Shown here piece by piece: positions 40,930-44,403 of a stretch of 44,403 bases of DNA (its first letter is position 1; every line of letters starts with the position of its first letter). Under the pieces are notes generated by a model. It searched no databases. It saw only the letters and a program-made list of their open reading frames with translations, and had not been told where the DNA came from. The position numbers and the translations under genes were made by a program. This DNA comes from ZC4RG30 sp965652645 (lineage in GTDB: Bacteria; Pseudomonadota; Gammaproteobacteria; Steroidobacterales; Steroidobacteraceae), in assembly GCA_965652645.1 (NCBI GenBank), contig CBFGXE010000020.1:1-44403 (forward strand), read 5' to 3'.

Positions 40930-42222
40930 TCAGGGATTCCACGCCGCCGCCGCCGACAGGAAGGCGATGGTTTCATCCTGCAACGCGGTGTTGTCCCCCG
41001 GCGGAAAGTGGCTGAGCTTCACCACCACCGTGCGGGTTTCCGGCGACACGAACACATATTGTCCCTGCAGGCCCACGGCCATGAAGGAGTCGCCGCCGGC
41101 CAACGCCCACCAGTGCAGACCATATCCGCCGGTCACCGGGTCCTCGCCCTGGCGCGAGGTTGTTGATTCCAGCACCCAGCTTTCCGGAATCACCCGCTGT
41201 CCATCCGCCACGCCCAGGTCGAGCATCATCTGCCCGAAACGCCCGTAGTCACGCAGCGTGGCGTTGAACCCCGCGCCATTGAACGCGCGGCCAATCCCGG
41301 GCGGCCCGTCGAGGATATAGAACGCATTCGCCTCCGCGCCCAGCGGCTGCCACAGGCACCGCTCGGTGTACGCGGCAACGCTGGCGCCGGTGGCGCGTTC
41401 CAGCAGCCAGCCGAGCACGCCGGTATCGATGGTCTTGTATTCGAACTGTGCGCCAGGGGCGAAACGGCGCGGCAGCTCGCGGGCGATCTCGGCGAAACGC
41501 CGGGTGTTGCGCACCAGCGCCTCGATGTGATTCATCGCCGCCGGCCCCGGATCGTTGAAATCGTAGGTCTCGTCGTACGCCACGCCCGAGCGCATCTCGA
41601 GCAGGTCGCGTATCGAGGCGCCGTCATACGCCGAGCCGGCCAGGTCCGGCACGTAGGTGGTCACCGCATCATCCAGCGAGGCGATGCTTCCGTCCGCCAG
41701 CGCGCAGCCCACCAGCACCGACGTCACCGACTTGCTGATGGACCAGCCGATGAACCGGCTGCTCTCCTGGCTGCCATTGCCATAGGACTCGAACACGATG
41801 CGCCCGTCCTTCAGGATCAGCAGCCCGTGGGTGAACGTCCTCGCGGCGAAACCCGCAGCGGGCAACGACTGTCCCTGCCACAGGTAGTTGAATGCCAGCG
41901 GTTGCTCATCGCGCGGCAGGTCCCACACCGGCCCACTGCGCGCGACGGTGGCGACCGAGAACAAGGAGTCCATGCTGCGGAAGGTAACCGCGTTGACGTC
42001 GGCATCGAGCATGTGCCAGCGCTGCAGCTGCAAGGGCACCGGAACATCGCTGGGCGGGCCCTGGCGCAGCGGTGCGGGCAACTCTCCTTCGGAAGGACCG
42101 CCACTCGACGGTGGGGGTGGTGGAGCCGACTCCGTGCCATCGCCACCGCAGGCCGACAGCAGCAGCAGCGCGAGGAAGGGTGCCGCAACAAGACGCCGGC
42201 AGTGGTGGACCGCGTTGCTCAT
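40930..42222 (-). CDS. Lipoprotein serine hydrolase, beta-lactamase/NylB-like
   Basis: 430-residue lipoprotein. The signal sequence ends in lipobox LLSAC with C25, followed by a low-complexity linker (PPPPPSSGGPSEG). The catalytic domain is class C beta-lactamase-like: S161-IS-K164 in GWSISKSVTSVL, a Y262 in FEYKTIDTGVLGWLLERATG, and HWWALAGG for the third motif. The overall pattern (DLLEMRSGVAYDETYDF, GRFGQMMLDLG) fits the EstB/6-aminohexanoate-dimer-hydrolase (NylB) branch; the substrate cannot be predicted. ATG 42222. It is convergent with mnmE and follows the PQQ-propeller gene on the same strand after about 100 bases. Confidence 0.85.
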   Translation of the reverse strand: MSNAVHHCRRLVAAPFLALLLLSACGGDGTESAPPPPPSSGGPSEGELPAPLRQGPPSDVPVPLQLQRWHMLDADVNAVTFRSMDSLFSVATVARSGPVWDLPRDEQPLAFNYLWQGQSLPAAGFAARTFTHGLLILKDGRIVFESYGNGSQESSRFIGWSISKSVTSVLVGCALADGSIASLDDAVTTYVPDLAGSAYDGASIRDLLEMRSGVAYDETYDFNDPGPAAMNHIEALVRNTRRFAEIARELPRRFAPGAQFEYKTIDTGVLGWLLERATGASVAAYTERCLWQPLGAEANAFYILDGPPGIGRAFNGAGFNATLRDYGRFGQMMLDLGVADGQRVIPESWVLESTTSRQGEDPVTGGYGLHWWALAGGDSFMAVGLQGQYVFVSPETRTVVVKLSHFPPGDNTALQDETIAFLSAAAAWNP

Positions 42223-42324
42223 TGCGGCCCAGTATGGGCGGCGAGTCCCGACGGCACGATGCGTCGTCCGGGCTATCCCGCATGTCGCCATACGGGAACA
42301 TTGCTGGCTGGCAGCGCCCTGGCG

Positions 42325-44403
42325 CTAGGGAACCAGCTTCCACCCCGTGATCGTATTGCCCGCGGGCACCAGCAGATAGCCTCCTCCCACTCCCATGGAG
42401 GAGAAGGGCCCCGGCGCGTTGAACTCCTGGGGATCGTGGAGGCCCGCAGGCGCCTCGCCGCTCCACAGCTCGGACCCGGTAGCGACGTCAAGCAGGTACA
42501 CCACTCCCGTGGACGAACCGGCAACCACCATGTCGTCGATCAGCAGGGGAGCGGTGACGAGCGATCCATCCTCCGTGAATGACCATCGCGTCTCGCCGGT
42601 CGCCACATTGACGCTGGAAAGCGCGCCGTCATGGACATGATAGGAATATCCGCCGCCCACCGCCGGCATCGTCACACCCGGGAAGCTGCGCTGGGGAGCC
42701 CCGGTCACCGGGTTGAAGACCGCGTTGTGCGAGCCGGTTTCCGGAAACTCCCGGCTCCCGTCATGAACGAACAGCAGGTTGTCACCGAATACGGTCGCGA
42801 AGCCGTCGCCGCCCGTGACCGGATAGCTGTAGTGCCAGCTCCTGGTGCCGGTCAGCAGGTCGAGCCTGCCCACTCCGCCAGTGGAAGAAGAAAAGATGCC
42901 GTCCGATGTGACCGCGAAAGGCCCGCGCATGCCCACGTTGGCAGGGCCCTTCCAGAGCATGGAGCCGTCGGTCTCGTCAACGGCGCAGATGACGCCCCCC
43001 GTGCCACCGCCGCCGAGATAGAGGATGCCGTTGGCCGCCACCAGCGGCACAGACTGGATGGGACAGGGCAGCTCCACCGACCAGCCGGCAGCTCCCGTGG
43101 CCGCATCGAAGGACCGCAGCACACCACCGACGTTGAGCACGAACAGCTTGCCGCGGTCATAAGCATGGGATGCGCTGCTGTATGTGCCGGCGATGTGGAT
43201 GGGTCCCCAGGCAATCGCGCCGGTCGCCACATCGAGCGCATAAAGCGAGGTGCCATAGCCGGGTCCTGGCTCTTCCACGGCGGGGGCGCCGGAAATCACG
43301 AAGACCTTGCCATCTGCCACGAGCGGATAGGAAGCCGGCCCGTTGAGGGTCGTTGTCCACTTGTCCTGCAAGGGCAGGGACACGCTCGCGCCACCCAGGG
43401 TCGCCCGGCCCGAATGCGCGTGATCGACCTGCACGGAAACCGAATCGGTGAGCACGGGGGCATGGTCCCAGGGCGTGGGCACGAACACCCGCACGGGCAC
43501 ATCGACCTTCTTGCCACCATAGGAAGCGGAAATCACTGCCGATCCTGCGCCCACGGCGCTGATCACTCCTCCGGAAACCGCCACGGCTGCCGGGTTGGAG
43601 GAGCTCCATGAAGCCAGCGAGGTCACTTCCTGCTCCGACAGACCCTTCCTGGCGTGGGCCAGGAGGTTGCGGCTTGTACCCAGCACCACGGTTGCAGGCA
43701 GGAAGGTGCCCGAGATGCGCAACTCGGTGATCCCGTCGATGACACTGACGCGCCGGTACGCAAATCCTCCCAGCAGCAGCGCGGAACCCGGCGCGGCGCC
43801 GGACATCTCCTGCAAGTGGCTCACGCCGGTGAGCAGCAGGTAATCGTCTGGCTGCAGCTGGTTGGCCGGAATGTCCAGCGACCGCGCCGAGGAGGACATC
43901 GTCGCGAAGCCGTTGCTGGGCCAGTCGTGCGTAGTGCCCAGCAGGCCGACGACATGGACCGTGTCGCCCGCGGGTGGGTCGCTGTTCCAGCTCACCCGGT
44001 TCACGTCGCTGCGTGACCACACGGCATTGTTCGCCGGTGCCGTGAACGTGGGGAAGGAGGAGAGCTGGGTCGAGGAGATGGAATAACTCTTGCCCTCCAC
44101 GGTAACAACGACATTGATGCTCGCGCCGGCCGGAAGGTTCAGTTCATTGAGGTACGTCTCGTACTGGACGCTGTAAGGCAGGGTCGTGCCATTCACGCGC
44201 ACGACGGCGTTGGTGATGGGCGTGGCCATGTCGGCCTTCTGCACCGTGACTTCAAAACCGGTGTTGCTGCCACCCAGGCCAAACTCGGCCGGAGCCTGTC
44301 CCGGCGCGAAGGAGAGGGCGCTTGCGACGATGTAGGGCGCCGCCGGGGGAGGGCCGCCGCCGCCACCACCACCACCGTTGCCACCACCACCCCCGCCGCA
44401 GGC
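42325..44403 (-). CDS. Lipoprotein with Big_2-like domain and PQQ-type beta-propeller (partial)
   Basis: The gene runs off the window; 692 residues are visible and the signal peptide is missing. The last bases, read in this frame, give AC followed by a long glycine run and PPPAAP, so the boundary appears to fall at the lipobox cysteine of a lipoprotein. Then come a beta-rich region (about residues 50-240), a Big_2-like immunoglobulin domain (SWSSSNPAAVAVSGGVISAVGAGSAVISASYGG), and from about residue 370 repeats with the PQQ/BamB pattern, such as SLYALDVATGAIAWG, LRSFDAATGAAGWS and VYLLDVATGSELWS. Such propellers act as scaffolds rather than as PQQ enzymes. An ATG at 44244 also exists, but the frame clearly continues beyond it. 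Function unknown. Confidence 0.82.
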   Translation of the reverse strand, partial: ACGGGGGGNGGGGGGGGPPPAAPYIVASALSFAPGQAPAEFGLGGSNTGFEVTVQKADMATPITNAVVRVNGTTLPYSVQYETYLNELNLPAGASINVVVTVEGKSYSISSTQLSSFPTFTAPANNAVWSRSDVNRVSWNSDPPAGDTVHVVGLLGTTHDWPSNGFATMSSSARSLDIPANQLQPDDYLLLTGVSHLQEMSGAAPGSALLLGGFAYRRVSVIDGITELRISGTFLPATVVLGTSRNLLAHARKGLSEQEVTSLASWSSSNPAAVAVSGGVISAVGAGSAVISASYGGKKVDVPVRVFVPTPWDHAPVLTDSVSVQVDHAHSGRATLGGASVSLPLQDKWTTTLNGPASYPLVADGKVFVISGAPAVEEPGPGYGTSLYALDVATGAIAWGPIHIAGTYSSASHAYDRGKLFVLNVGGVLRSFDAATGAAGWSVELPCPIQSVPLVAANGILYLGGGGTGGVICAVDETDGSMLWKGPANVGMRGPFAVTSDGIFSSSTGGVGRLDLLTGTRSWHYSYPVTGGDGFATVFGDNLLFVHDGSREFPETGSHNAVFNPVTGAPQRSFPGVTMPAVGGGYSYHVHDGALSSVNVATGETRWSFTEDGSLVTAPLLIDDMVVAGSSTGVVYLLDVATGSELWSGEAPAGLHDPQEFNAPGPFSSMGVGGGYLLVPAGNTITGWKLVP

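Noticed and set aside
44335..44403. CCGCCG/CCACCA repeats at the right edge as a tandem repeat or CRISPR.
   Set aside because: The triplets are in frame and encode a glycine-rich linker after a lipobox cysteine; no spacer-repeat structure.

Overview
The window is a high-GC chromosomal segment from a gammaproteobacterium. The cluster rpmH-rnpA-yidD-yidC-mnmE on one strand, set against dnaA-dnaN-recF-gyrB on the other, is the classic replication-origin neighbourhood of that class. GyrB length (811 residues), separate glyQ and glyS, and the mix of envelope genes fit a lineage near Xanthomonadales, Nevskiales or Steroidobacterales. That placement is inference from gene content, not a phylogeny.

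Layout, left to right. Positions 1-500 hold the 5' end of glnA with a sigma-54 promoter and two NtrC-like sites, then glyQ-glyS. Positions 3.6-14.5 kb are ordinary accessory and metabolic genes: a DUF1761 membrane protein, a TPR protein divergent from an AraC regulator, a MATE exporter, a Tat-exported carotenoid oxygenase, a small membrane protein with a J-like tail, an acid phosphatase downstream of acetoacetyl-CoA synthetase, an alpha/beta hydrolase and a PlsC acyltransferase. Positions 14.6-20.3 kb form an envelope block on the minus strand: an EptA-type lipid A phosphoethanolamine transferase, four tandem paralogous outer-membrane beta-barrel genes separated by hairpin terminators, a glutathione peroxidase and a DUF481 outer-membrane protein. 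Positions 20.4-22.7 kb carry a CheD-like protein lacking the usual catalytic cysteine, and a pirin divergent from a LysR regulator.

Positions 22.8-28.5 kb are a minus-strand operon for a MacB-like tripartite exporter (HlyD adaptor, ATPase, FtsX-type permease). It ends in a secreted protein built of three copies of one domain. A small TonB-C protein coupled to a membrane diguanylate cyclase runs the other way. Positions 30.3-40.9 kb are the origin region. Two perfect 16-bp parS palindromes lie inside recF, and the dnaA-dnaN intergenic region holds a cluster of DnaA-box-like 9-mers, the best oriC candidate here. After mnmE the usual mnmG-rsmG-parAB genes are absent and two lipoprotein genes follow instead: a NylB/beta-lactamase-type serine hydrolase and a partial PQQ-propeller protein that runs off the window.

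The most distinctive items are the four-gene beta-barrel array with its palindrome-flanked promoter and internal terminators, the exporter operon with its triple-repeat secreted product, the parS pair embedded in recF, and three proteins that keep a family fold but have lost a key residue or motif (J-like, CheD-like, acid phosphatase). No rRNA, tRNA, CRISPR array, insertion sequence or prophage was seen.
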